DNA of 5,375 bases from contig NZLV01000069.1 in the NCBI GenBank assembly GCA_002694345.1, positions 1 to 5,375 of the forward strand. Reading direction: 5' to 3'. This document shows positions 1-5,375 of the stretch, one piece after another. This stretch comes from Maricaulis sp. GTDB lineage: Bacteria; Pseudomonadota; Alphaproteobacteria; Caulobacterales; Maricaulaceae. The position numbers and the translations under genes are program-made. The notes below the pieces were generated by a model. It had not been told where the DNA came from and made no database searches. It worked only from the letters and a program-made list of their open reading frames with translations. Numbering within the stretch: position 1 is the stretch's first letter; each line of letters begins with the position of its first letter.

Positions 1-401
1 GGCAGATGTCCGTCGGCCGGGCGCGTGTATTCGGCGCCGTGCTCGCGGTGTTCCGCGACGCATTTCGCGATCACATCGGGATCGCGGAACGGGCTGTCCG
101 ACGTGATGCGGATGAGGGTGGAGGCAAGGGTGGCGTCGGCGACGAGGAGGAAGCGGCTGAGCACATCCTCTTCGGACCCGCGGAAGACCCGGATGCCCTC
201 GGCCTCGGCCAGCTTGACCACGGCATCGTCATCGGGCGCTTGGGTGGTGGCGATGACCAGCTCGTCGACGCCCTCAATGGTACGCAGACGGCGGCATTGA
301 TAGGCCAGAAGGGAGACATCCTCGTACAGCGTCTCGAGGATTTTGCCGGGGAGCCGGTTGGAACCGGTTCGGGCCTGGATGACGGCAACAGTACGGGTCA
401 A
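1..401 (-). CDS. spsF: SpsF-family cytidylyltransferase, N-terminal part (runs off the left edge)
   Basis: The first 133 residues are inside the window; the family is usually about 240-260 residues, so about half is missing. The N-terminus shows the nucleotidyltransferase signature VIQARTGSNRLPGKIL at 7-22, with Arg11 and Lys20 expected to contact CTP. ELVIATT...DDDAV at 47-61, VFRGSEEDVLSRF at 72-84 and RITSDSPFRDP at 98-108 follow, with Asp102 a likely metal ligand. These fit SpsF/COG1861 better than NeuA. The likely reaction is transfer of CMP from CTP to an acidic or nonulosonic sugar, making the donor for a glycosyltransferase; this is inferred from the family. I place the start at TTG 401, which overlaps the ATP-grasp stop as TTGA, because a strong GGAGG lies at 413-409 with 7-base spacing and the reading matches the family from residue 5. 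There is no in-frame ATG or GTG near the conserved N-terminus. It is the last gene seen of the operon, which probably continues beyond the window. Confidence 0.85.
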   Translation of the reverse strand, partial: MTRTVAVIQARTGSNRLPGKILETLYEDVSLLAYQCRRLRTIEGVDELVIATTQAPDDDAVVKLAEAEGIRVFRGSEEDVLSRFLLVADATLASTLIRITSDSPFRDPDVIAKCVAEHREHGAEYTRPADGHL

Positions 402-1447
402 GTTTCACCCTCCGGAGTGGTCGGAATCTCGATGTCCTGCCAGGTACGGACCATACGCTTGGCAGCATAGGGCGGAAAGGTTGACGGGATATGGCCGTCC
501 AGATGCTCCGGTCCGGCCAGCATGCGGACCAGGAGTTCCGGCACATTGAGGCCGGCCAGGGTCATCAGATAGCCAAACCCCCACATGCGCGGATTGATCT
601 CCAGCAGGAAGGCGGGCTCACCCGGTGCGGGGCGTTTCACCTCGACGGCGGCCAGTCCATGCCAGGGGCCGGAGGCTTCCAGCACGGCGAGGCCGGCCTT
701 CATCAGCTCCGGGTCATCCACGGTCTCGCCGGCGACGGCGACGCCACCCGTGGGCGGATTGGTCTGCAGCTTGCGGTGCAGGGTGGAGACGATGAGCTCG
801 CCGCGGTTCCACAGGGAGCCGATCGTGTAGACGGTCTCGGCGCCGCCGGGGATGTAGGACTGGACGACGCAGGGGCCGTGGGCCGACTGGGTTTCGCGCC
901 AGGTCTCGGTCAGCTCGGCCTGGTTCCCGGGATAGCTGACGCCGCGGGCACCGCGCGAGGTGCGCGGCTTGATCACGCAGGGAAAGCCGCCGGTCCAGCT
1001 ATCCAGATCGGATTCGGTTTCCGGCTGGAGCGTGACCGGGCAGGGCAGGCCGCGCTCGGCGCAGCGGGCCAGGAGCTTGCCCTTGTCGATGCCGAAGGCG
1101 ACGATCTCAGGCTCCGCGACCGGCACGCGCAGGCCTTCGGAAGTCCAGTCGCGGGCGACCGGGGCGAGGGCGGCGATTTCGGCTTCGGAGCCGGGGATGA
1201 TGATGTCCAGATGGCGCGTGGCGCAGACTGCGCGCACAGCCGAACGGTAGGCCTCGGCATCACTGGCCGAAGGCAGGACGCAGGATTGCGTGCCCGGCTC
1301 GAACAGGCCGCCAGCCAGGGCGTTGATGTCCGCCGCCACCAGGTTGAGGCTGGGGTCGGCCTGTTTCAGCGAACGCAACGTGCCCAGGCCGGGCGGTGCT
1401 CCGACGCCGGTGACCAGAATGCCGGAGGTGAGTTCGGACAATCGCAT
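398..1447 (-). CDS. ATP-grasp ligase, CarB-like
   Basis: A 349-residue protein with one ATP-grasp module. These enzymes activate a carboxylate as acyl-phosphate and join it to an amine or similar nucleophile. The N-terminal pre-ATP-grasp segment begins ILVTGVGAPPGLGTLRSL at 10-27, resembling carbamoyl-phosphate synthase large-subunit halves, and Asp40 ends its second strand (NLVAAD). The ATP-binding part shows DKGKLL at 121-126, CVIKPRTSRGARGV at 157-170 with Lys160 and a glycine-rich loop, VVQSYIPG at 194-201, and the Mg-binding LLEINPRMWG at 281-290 with Glu283 and Asn285. The usual Glu after Gln in the QEYIPG-type motif is Ser197. It is much shorter than CarB and lacks the second half, so it is not a carbamoyl-phosphate synthase. 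ATG at 1447 overlaps the sulfotransferase stop (TGATG), with GAGG at 1461-1458. Similar stand-alone ATP-grasp genes occur in nonulosonic acid and surface-glycan loci, but their substrate is generally unassigned. Family call firm; reaction unknown. Confidence 0.85.
   Translation of the reverse strand: MRLSELTSGILVTGVGAPPGLGTLRSLKQADPSLNLVAADINALAGGLFEPGTQSCVLPSASDAEAYRSAVRAVCATRHLDIIIPGSEAEIAALAPVARDWTSEGLRVPVAEPEIVAFGIDKGKLLARCAERGLPCPVTLQPETESDLDSWTGGFPCVIKPRTSRGARGVSYPGNQAELTETWRETQSAHGPCVVQSYIPGGAETVYTIGSLWNRGELIVSTLHRKLQTNPPTGGVAVAGETVDDPELMKAGLAVLEASGPWHGLAAVEVKRPAPGEPAFLLEINPRMWGFGYLMTLAGLNVPELLVRMLAGPEHLDGHIPSTFPPYAAKRMVRTWQDIEIPTTPEGET
409..413 (-). promoter_or_regulatory. Strong ribosome binding site that decides the TTG start of spsF
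   Basis: GGAGG on the minus strand with 7 bases to TTG 401. It lies inside the last codons of the ATP-grasp gene, so the two are probably translationally coupled. It is the strongest Shine-Dalgarno in the window. Confidence 0.7.
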
Positions 1448-2388
1448 CAGCGCCAGACCTCGAGCGAGCGCCCCAGAATGTCTTCCAGACGGTCAATCTC
1501 CGGAGCGAAGCGGGCGGTCAGGGCGTCGCGGATATCGCGCTCCATCGGCGGCACGGTGGTCTCGCCGTCCACCATGGGCGGGTAGACGCCATCCGCCGTG
1601 GGCGCGTCGGCATTCGTGGCGTCGCGCGGGGCGATGAATTCGGCATAGAGGTCTTCAAAGGGCTCTTTCGAGCGCGCATCCAGCACGCCTTCCAGGATGG
1701 GCAGGCGGGACAGGGGAATGCCGCCGGTATTGTAGCGCTGGCGGGTTTCCGGCTCGATCCGTTCGAGGCCGAGATAATCCTGTACCCGGGCGACAATGCC
1801 CGGCGTGTCGGCATCCAGCTCGTCCTGCAGCAGGATCAGCATGTCCGGGAAATGCTGTTTCCAGATGGCAATCCGTTCGGCGTAGCAGCTGGTGTCGGCA
1901 TAGAGCCACTGGAAGCCCCAATTGGCCGCCTTGCGGCGAGGCTCGTCGGCCAGGGCGCTGCGGAAGGTGGCGAATTCGGCGTCGCGGCGGACATTCTGGA
2001 GGTAGTGGGAATAGGTGCGCTCGACCGGGTTGCGCAGCAGGGCGATGATGCGCGTGTCCGGTCCGCAATGCTTCAATGCGCGCGGCGCCGAGATCGGGGC
2101 GTAGGCATAGTAATCCGGTGAGACATCGCCGATGCGTGGCTGGCCGGACCAGGTCTCGAACAGGGTCTGGTAGTCGGCCGCGGTCGGGGCGGTGTCGAAA
2201 TGATAATAGGCGGGCCAATACACCTTGCCTTCCCCGATCCCGGAGAAGAAGCGGCCTTCCTTGCGCACTGGCGAAAGGAAGATGTCGGGGTGCTGGGCGA
2301 GGTAGTGGTAGAGCGAGGTCGTGCCGGATTTCGGCGCACCGATGACCAGAAAGTTCGGCCAGATTTCTTGGGACGGGGTCGAGCTCAC
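1447..2388 (-). CDS. PAPS-dependent sulfotransferase domain protein
   Basis: A 313-residue protein of the heparan-sulfate-like carbohydrate sulfotransferase family, which moves sulfate from 3'-phosphoadenylyl sulfate (PAPS) to a hydroxyl or amine of a sugar. The 5'-phosphosulfate-binding loop is clear: FLVIGAPKSGTTSLYHYL at 13-30, with Lys20. It is followed by KEGRFF at 43-48, whose Glu44 sits where this family has its catalytic base. The 3'-phosphate-binding motif is IIALLRNPVERTYSHYLQNV at 114-133, with Arg119 and Ser127. The C-terminus ends in the usual acidic helix and terminal Trp (LEDILGRSLEVW at 301-312). No signal peptide or membrane segment is seen, so it should act in the cytoplasm. 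The start is GTG at 2388, with GAAGGA at 2401-2396 seven bases upstream; an ATG at 2390 is out of frame and hits a stop at once. It follows pseG after 95 bases and shares one base with the ATP-grasp gene. The acceptor is unknown; by context it is the operon's sugar or glycan. Confidence 0.88.
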   Translation of the reverse strand: MSSTPSQEIWPNFLVIGAPKSGTTSLYHYLAQHPDIFLSPVRKEGRFFSGIGEGKVYWPAYYHFDTAPTAADYQTLFETWSGQPRIGDVSPDYYAYAPISAPRALKHCGPDTRIIALLRNPVERTYSHYLQNVRRDAEFATFRSALADEPRRKAANWGFQWLYADTSCYAERIAIWKQHFPDMLILLQDELDADTPGIVARVQDYLGLERIEPETRQRYNTGGIPLSRLPILEGVLDARSKEPFEDLYAEFIAPRDATNADAPTADGVYPPMVDGETTVPPMERDIRDALTARFAPEIDRLEDILGRSLEVWR

Positions 2389-2395
2389 ATCCGGA

Positions 2396-2401
2396 TCCTT
2401 C
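2396..2401 (-). promoter_or_regulatory. Ribosome binding site of the sulfotransferase (GTG start)
   Basis: GAAGGA on the minus strand, 7 bases before GTG 2388, supports this start and shows that the gene is translated independently despite the gap after pseG. Confidence 0.65.
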
Positions 2402-2417
2402 GCGAGTGGCGTGTCCG

Positions 2418-2433
2418 GCAGCCGGGCGGCTGC
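2418..2433. repeat. Short perfect inverted repeat in the pseG-sulfotransferase gap
   Basis: GCAGCC and GGCTGC flank a four-base loop GGGC, giving a very GC-rich hairpin. A second inverted repeat, GGCCGA/TCGGCC at 2440-2445 and 2461-2466 with a 15-base loop, lies next to it. There is no T-run after either on the minus strand, so neither looks like a standard terminator. They could mark RNA processing or partial attenuation between the two gene pairs, or be chance in GC-rich DNA. Confidence 0.3.
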
Positions 2434-2483
2434 GAATCAGGCCGAGACTTCGCCCCCCAATCGGCCCGTCAGACGTTAAGGTT

Positions 2484-3461
2484 TTACTGAGACCGCGCCT
2501 GTTGTGACAGGGAAAAATCGATCAGGTGCCGGGCGAGGCGATCAGCGCCCCGGCCATCCACCAGGGATTGACCCCGGCGGGCCATGCGGGCGCGGCGGCC
2601 CGGATCGGCAGCGAGGGCCTCCAGGGTTTCTGTGATCCGGCGCTCGAAGCAGGGCTTTTCCGGATCGATCATCAGGCCGAGGCCCAGACGCTGGTATTGA
2701 CCCGCCCGGTCATACTGATGCGGAACGATGGGAATGCTGATGGCGGGAAGGCCGGTCGCAGCCGCCTCGTGCAAGGTCGTGCCGCCGGCCAGGATGGCGA
2801 GATCGGCGGCCTGGAGCGCATGCTGCAGAGGCTGGAGCTGGCGGGCGTCGCGCGTGCCGTGCGGGCGGCGGATCTGGAGGTTGGTGTGGGCGAGGGCGGG
2901 TGACTGGCGGATGGCGGTTTCCACCCGGTCGACCAGGTCGGTTGCCGTGCCGCCCAGCGAGACCAGAAGGGTCGAAGCCGTGTCCTTCACCTGGCGCGGC
3001 GGCAGGCCGGCATAGGCATCATCCAACAGCAGCCAGGGGGCTCCGGACAGGGCTGGGCGCCGGGGATCGACGGGCGTTTCGCAAAAGCCCTGGCGCACAT
3101 GCAGGTCGGCGACGGCGTCTCCCGTGAAACCACCGATCAGGACGACGGGGCAGAGCTTGTCGCGGATGTCGGCAACGAGGTCGGCTGGTGTGGTCTTCCA
3201 GTCGCCGATCAGGAGGTGGGTGCCGGCATTGTTCAGGCAGGCGGCAAAGGTCTGCGCTTCGCTGTCCGTGTCGATGGCATGGATGCGGACACTGTCGCCC
3301 AGCCCGTCCGGCAAGGCTGTTGGTGAGGCGGTGAACCAGTCGATGTCGGCCCCATGGCGCCGGAGCGCCCTGGCCAGGGCCGCGCAGCGCATGACATGGC
3401 CCAGGCCGATATCGCCGCCCCCATCCGCCCGAATGGCGAAACGGCGGGGCTGGCCGGTCAC
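2484..3461 (-). CDS. pseG: PseG/SpsG-family UDP-sugar hydrolase (nonulosonic acid synthesis)
   Basis: A 325-residue protein, close to the usual PseG length. In pseudaminic acid synthesis PseG removes UDP from UDP-2,4-diacetamido-2,4,6-trideoxy-L-altrose in the cytoplasm, giving the free sugar that PseI condenses with phosphoenolpyruvate. Visible signatures: the N-terminal RADGGGDIGLGHVMRC at 11-26, where the GLGH histidine (His22) corresponds to the family's proposed catalytic base; a SLGG turn at 168-171; and LAGGTTLHEAAATGLP at 224-239 followed by a conserved Gln (249), the nucleotide-binding C-terminal half of a MurG-like GT-B fold. Odd points: the usual D-x-Y and D-D motifs of the middle region read GDWK (86-89) and IGGF (109-112), and the usual R-x-E-F reads DDAY (147-150). 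The start is GTG at 3461, overlapping the preceding stop as GTGA, with AAGG at 3472-3469 seven bases upstream. Family membership is firm; the exact substrate is uncertain, and a legionaminic-type or other amino-sugar substrate is possible. Caulobacter FlmD is the likely counterpart. Confidence 0.85.
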   Translation of the reverse strand: MTGQPRRFAIRADGGGDIGLGHVMRCAALARALRRHGADIDWFTASPTALPDGLGDSVRIHAIDTDSEAQTFAACLNNAGTHLLIGDWKTTPADLVADIRDKLCPVVLIGGFTGDAVADLHVRQGFCETPVDPRRPALSGAPWLLLDDAYAGLPPRQVKDTASTLLVSLGGTATDLVDRVETAIRQSPALAHTNLQIRRPHGTRDARQLQPLQHALQAADLAILAGGTTLHEAAATGLPAISIPIVPHQYDRAGQYQRLGLGLMIDPEKPCFERRITETLEALAADPGRRARMARRGQSLVDGRGADRLARHLIDFSLSQQARSQ

Positions 3462-5254
3462 GAGCGGGCCTTGATCTCGTCGGTCAGCGCCTGCTGCACC
3501 CGGCCCATCGTGTTCTTCCAGTCCTGGAAGCCTTCACCGAAGAAGGACCGGGTCTGGGGGTACCAGGGCTGGCGGTCCGCGCCGAGCAGGGTCCAGGTGG
3601 AGGAGCGGGCATGGATGAACCAGACCTTGCCGCCACTGGCGGCAGCCAGGTTCGAGGTGGCGTTCATCGGGCCGAGAACGAGATCGCAGGCGGAGGCCAG
3701 GGCCGCCACCTTGTCGAGATCCATCTTGAGATCAATGTCGCGCGGTTGGTGGATGTCGACGCCGAACCGTTCTTTGGCGAGAGCCAGCTCGTCTTCCGCC
3801 TTGCCGTACTGGAGATTGACGAATTCGGCGCCCGGCGTTTTCAGCACGCCTTCCCAGGCATCGAAGGCGGAGAAGAACTTCGACCGGCGGGCATCCATGC
3901 GCAGGGATTTCCAGAGAATGCCGACCTTCAGGCCCGGGCCGAAGCCGGCGAGCTGGTCGCGGAAGGCGGCCTGCTGGTCCGGATCGGGCTGGAAGAAGCC
4001 TTCCCTTTCCGGAAAGGCGTCGAGGCTGGAGCGGAAGGCCCGCAGCGGGCTGGCCATCGGGGTCCACACATCCATGTCTTCGGCGCCCTTGACCGTCCGG
4101 ATCTCGCGGCCTTCCACCGTGGCCGAAAGGTGATTGGTCACCTCGATCTGCGGGAAGGAGCGTTTGACGATCGGCACGAGCCGGTATTCGCAGGCAATGC
4201 GCAGCTTGCCCTCCGGGCCCAGCGCCTCGATCAGGTCGGGAATGATGCTCATGAAGAGCACTTCATCGCCCAGCCCCTGTTCGCCGACGAGCAGGAGAGA
4301 CTTGCCGCGGATGGCCGCCGGATCGGCGCCATCCCACATCGGGATCGGCAGGGAGAAGAGCGTGGCTTGTGTGCGGTTGGGATCGAGGCGGGCGGCATTG
4401 GCTTCCCAGCCTTCCGCGATACGGCCGGAGGCCAGAAGGACCATGGATCGGCCATGGCGCATCGTGGCTTCTTCGGTCTCGTCGGAGGGATCCTTGAGCG
4501 CTTCCTCATAGTGGGGCAGGGCCTTTTCCGGCTCGCCAAGGAGCTCGTGGACATTGGCCATATTGTTGTGGGCGCGGCCATAGTCCGGCTTCAGGCGCAG
4601 CGCTTCCAGATAGAAGGTGGAGGCTTCCTCCGGCTTGCCGCTGTCATTGATCACCGTGCCCATCGAGTTCCAGAGCTCATAGTTTTCCTGGTGGCCATAG
4701 ATGGCGGTGCGCAGGATTTCGATGGCTTCCTCGAACTTGGACTGGTCGCGCAGCACGCCGGCCAAATTGATGGTGGCATTGATCGAGTTGGGCGCCAGCT
4801 GGCACTCGATCCGGTAGAATTTCTCGGCCACGTCCAGCATGTCGAGCTTCCAGGCGACCAAGCCGAGCTTTTGATAGATCTCAGCGTCTTGCGGATCCAG
4901 CTCCCAGGCTTTCTGGAAGAAGTCGAGTGCGCGGGAAAGACGGCCCAGCCGGTAGAGCATTAAGCCCATGACGTGATTGGTCAGGGCGAGGTCCGGCGCG
5001 AGATTGACGGCCTTCCAGGCGATGCGGGCGGCTTCGGAATGCTGGTTCTCGGCTGACAGTTTGAGCGCGCGCTTGGCTTGGGCGACGACCTTTGTGTACT
5101 GCTTGCGCGTCGCCGCGGACATGCGTTCCAGCTTGTCGTCGAGCTTCAAGGCGCTGCGGCCGAGCGGGACGGCGTCCCGCGCTTCATTCCGGACGGTTTC
5201 GGCTTGTGCGGAGAGTTCCGCGTCCAGATCCAGTGCCGGGGCGTTTTGCGTCAT
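3458..5254 (-). CDS. TPR-glycosyltransferase, FlmG-like (probable flagellin glycosyltransferase)
   Basis: Protein of 598 residues. After a charged helical N-terminus (about 1-58), roughly six TPR units run from about 59 to 258, with TPR signature spacing of small and aromatic residues (for example LGRLSRALDFFQKAWELDP at 103-121). The C-terminal half looks like a GT-B/GT41- or GT9-like domain: LLVGEQGLGDEVLFMS at 321-336, VGILWKS at 444-450, FVNLQYG at 478-484, DLVLGPMNATSNLAAASGG at 524-542 and a terminal WYPQTRSFF...DW segment at 564-579. This architecture matches Caulobacter FlmG, in which the TPR part binds flagellin and the C-terminal part transfers pseudaminic acid; the function here is inferred from that. 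I chose the ATG at 5254 over an in-frame ATG at 5290 because AGG at 5264-5262 sits 7 bases upstream, while the 5290 ATG has no Shine-Dalgarno. It is first in the operon, and its stop overlaps the pseG start by four bases. Other TPR-glycosyltransferases of alphaproteobacteria look similar, so the acceptor could be another surface protein or a glycan. Confidence 0.8.
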   Translation of the reverse strand: MTQNAPALDLDAELSAQAETVRNEARDAVPLGRSALKLDDKLERMSAATRKQYTKVVAQAKRALKLSAENQHSEAARIAWKAVNLAPDLALTNHVMGLMLYRLGRLSRALDFFQKAWELDPQDAEIYQKLGLVAWKLDMLDVAEKFYRIECQLAPNSINATINLAGVLRDQSKFEEAIEILRTAIYGHQENYELWNSMGTVINDSGKPEEASTFYLEALRLKPDYGRAHNNMANVHELLGEPEKALPHYEEALKDPSDETEEATMRHGRSMVLLASGRIAEGWEANAARLDPNRTQATLFSLPIPMWDGADPAAIRGKSLLLVGEQGLGDEVLFMSIIPDLIEALGPEGKLRIACEYRLVPIVKRSFPQIEVTNHLSATVEGREIRTVKGAEDMDVWTPMASPLRAFRSSLDAFPEREGFFQPDPDQQAAFRDQLAGFGPGLKVGILWKSLRMDARRSKFFSAFDAWEGVLKTPGAEFVNLQYGKAEDELALAKERFGVDIHQPRDIDLKMDLDKVAALASACDLVLGPMNATSNLAAASGGKVWFIHARSSTWTLLGADRQPWYPQTRSFFGEGFQDWKNTMGRVQQALTDEIKARS

Positions 5255-5261
5255 GATCAAA

Positions 5262-5264
5262 CCT
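5262..5264 (-). promoter_or_regulatory. Ribosome binding site that decides the TPR-glycosyltransferase start
   Basis: AGG on the minus strand lies 7 bases before the ATG at 5254. The alternative in-frame ATG at 5290 is preceded by AGCGAATCCC, with no purine-rich site, and would add only 12 residues. Confidence 0.55.
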
Positions 5265-5300
5265 GTTGCGACGAGTGGACCCAAACGCATGGGATTCGCT

Positions 5301-5316
5301 TTAAGAACTCGCTAAC
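5301..5316 (+). promoter_or_regulatory. Candidate CtrA-binding site upstream of the operon
   Basis: The plus strand reads TTAA-GAACTCG-CTAAC, an eight-of-nine match to the alphaproteobacterial CtrA consensus TTAA-N7-TTAAC. It lies 47-62 bases upstream of the ATG at 5254, in an AT-richer stretch, where a CtrA-activated promoter would be expected. CtrA controls flagellar and flagellin-modification genes in Caulobacter. The match is seen in the sequence; binding is inference. The single mismatch is in the right-hand half-site. Confidence 0.5.
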
Positions 5317-5329
5317 GTAAAAGTCAGCG
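5310..5329. repeat. Imperfect 7-bp inverted repeat in the operon's upstream region
   Basis: CGCTAAC at 5310-5316 and GTCAGCG at 5323-5329 are inverted copies with one mismatch (a G-U pair in RNA), separated by GTAAAA. The left arm overlaps the right half of the CtrA-like box. It could be an operator for a second regulator, a hairpin in the leader RNA, or chance. Confidence 0.3.
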
Positions 5330-5375
5330 CAGGCTTTCCGGGCGGAAACGATTTCTTCATTCAGCATTGCCAACC

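Noticed and set aside
491..1585. Long plus-strand open frame of 364 codons
   Set aside because: It lies antisense to the ATP-grasp and sulfotransferase genes, has a Gly/Ala/Asp-rich composition with no recognisable motif, and crosses the junction of two well-supported genes. It is a by-product of high GC.
2418..2466. Rho-independent terminator after pseG
   Set aside because: The stems are there, but no run of T follows either on the minus strand, and the next gene continues in the same direction.
2475..2490. Second CtrA-like site (TTAAC half-site) after pseG
   Set aside because: Only one half matches well; the other reads CTGA and overlaps the pseG stop. Such a half-site is expected by chance.
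3354..4133. Plus-strand open frame of 259 codons
   Set aside because: It is antisense to pseG and the TPR gene, Arg/Ser/Ala-rich with no motif; a shadow frame.
3611..4963. Long plus-strand open frame of 450 codons
   Set aside because: It is fully antisense to the TPR-glycosyltransferase gene, with no family signature and no upstream context. The minus-strand frame has clear TPR and glycosyltransferase motifs.
5257..5367. Short minus-strand frame beginning MLNEEIVSARK, open to the right edge
   Set aside because: It could be the tail of an upstream gene, but third-position GC is clearly lower than in the five genes, no ribosome binding site is visible, and it covers the probable promoter. It cannot be settled without sequence beyond 5375.

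Overview
The window is a compact, GC-rich block carrying five genes, all on the minus strand. No RNA gene, CRISPR array or mobile element is visible. Base composition, codon use with mostly G/C third positions, and the kind of genes suggest an alphaproteobacterium, most likely a stalked or flagellated relative of Caulobacter (Caulobacterales, Maricaulis or Hyphomonas-like). That placement is an inference from gene content and a CtrA-like site; there is no marker gene.

In transcription order (right to left) the genes are: (1) at about 5254-3458, a protein with an N-terminal TPR array and a C-terminal glycosyltransferase-like domain, resembling the flagellin glycosyltransferase FlmG of Caulobacter; (2) at 3461-2484, a PseG/SpsG-family nucleotide-sugar hydrolase; (3) at 2388-1447, a PAPS-dependent sulfotransferase; (4) at 1447-398, an ATP-grasp ligase of the CarB-like type; (5) from 401 to the left edge, the first 133 codons of an SpsF-family cytidylyltransferase, starting at TTG and truncated by the window. 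Three of the four junctions overlap by 1-4 bases. Only the pseG-sulfotransferase junction has a real gap (95 bases), which holds two short inverted repeats. The layout reads as one operon.

The 5' end of the operon (5255-5375) is AT-richer than the genes. It carries a near-consensus CtrA box (TTAA-N7-CTAAC at 5301-5316) overlapping an imperfect inverted repeat.

My reading is a surface-glycan or flagellin-glycosylation operon. PseG and SpsF are typical of nonulosonic acid (pseudaminic/legionaminic-type) sugar synthesis and activation. The TPR glycosyltransferase would attach the sugar to a protein, probably flagellin. The sulfotransferase and ATP-grasp ligase would decorate or ligate something to the sugar or its carrier. 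The last two roles are the least described part. The PseG-like enzyme also lacks several residues usual in the family, so the sugar may not be standard pseudaminic acid.
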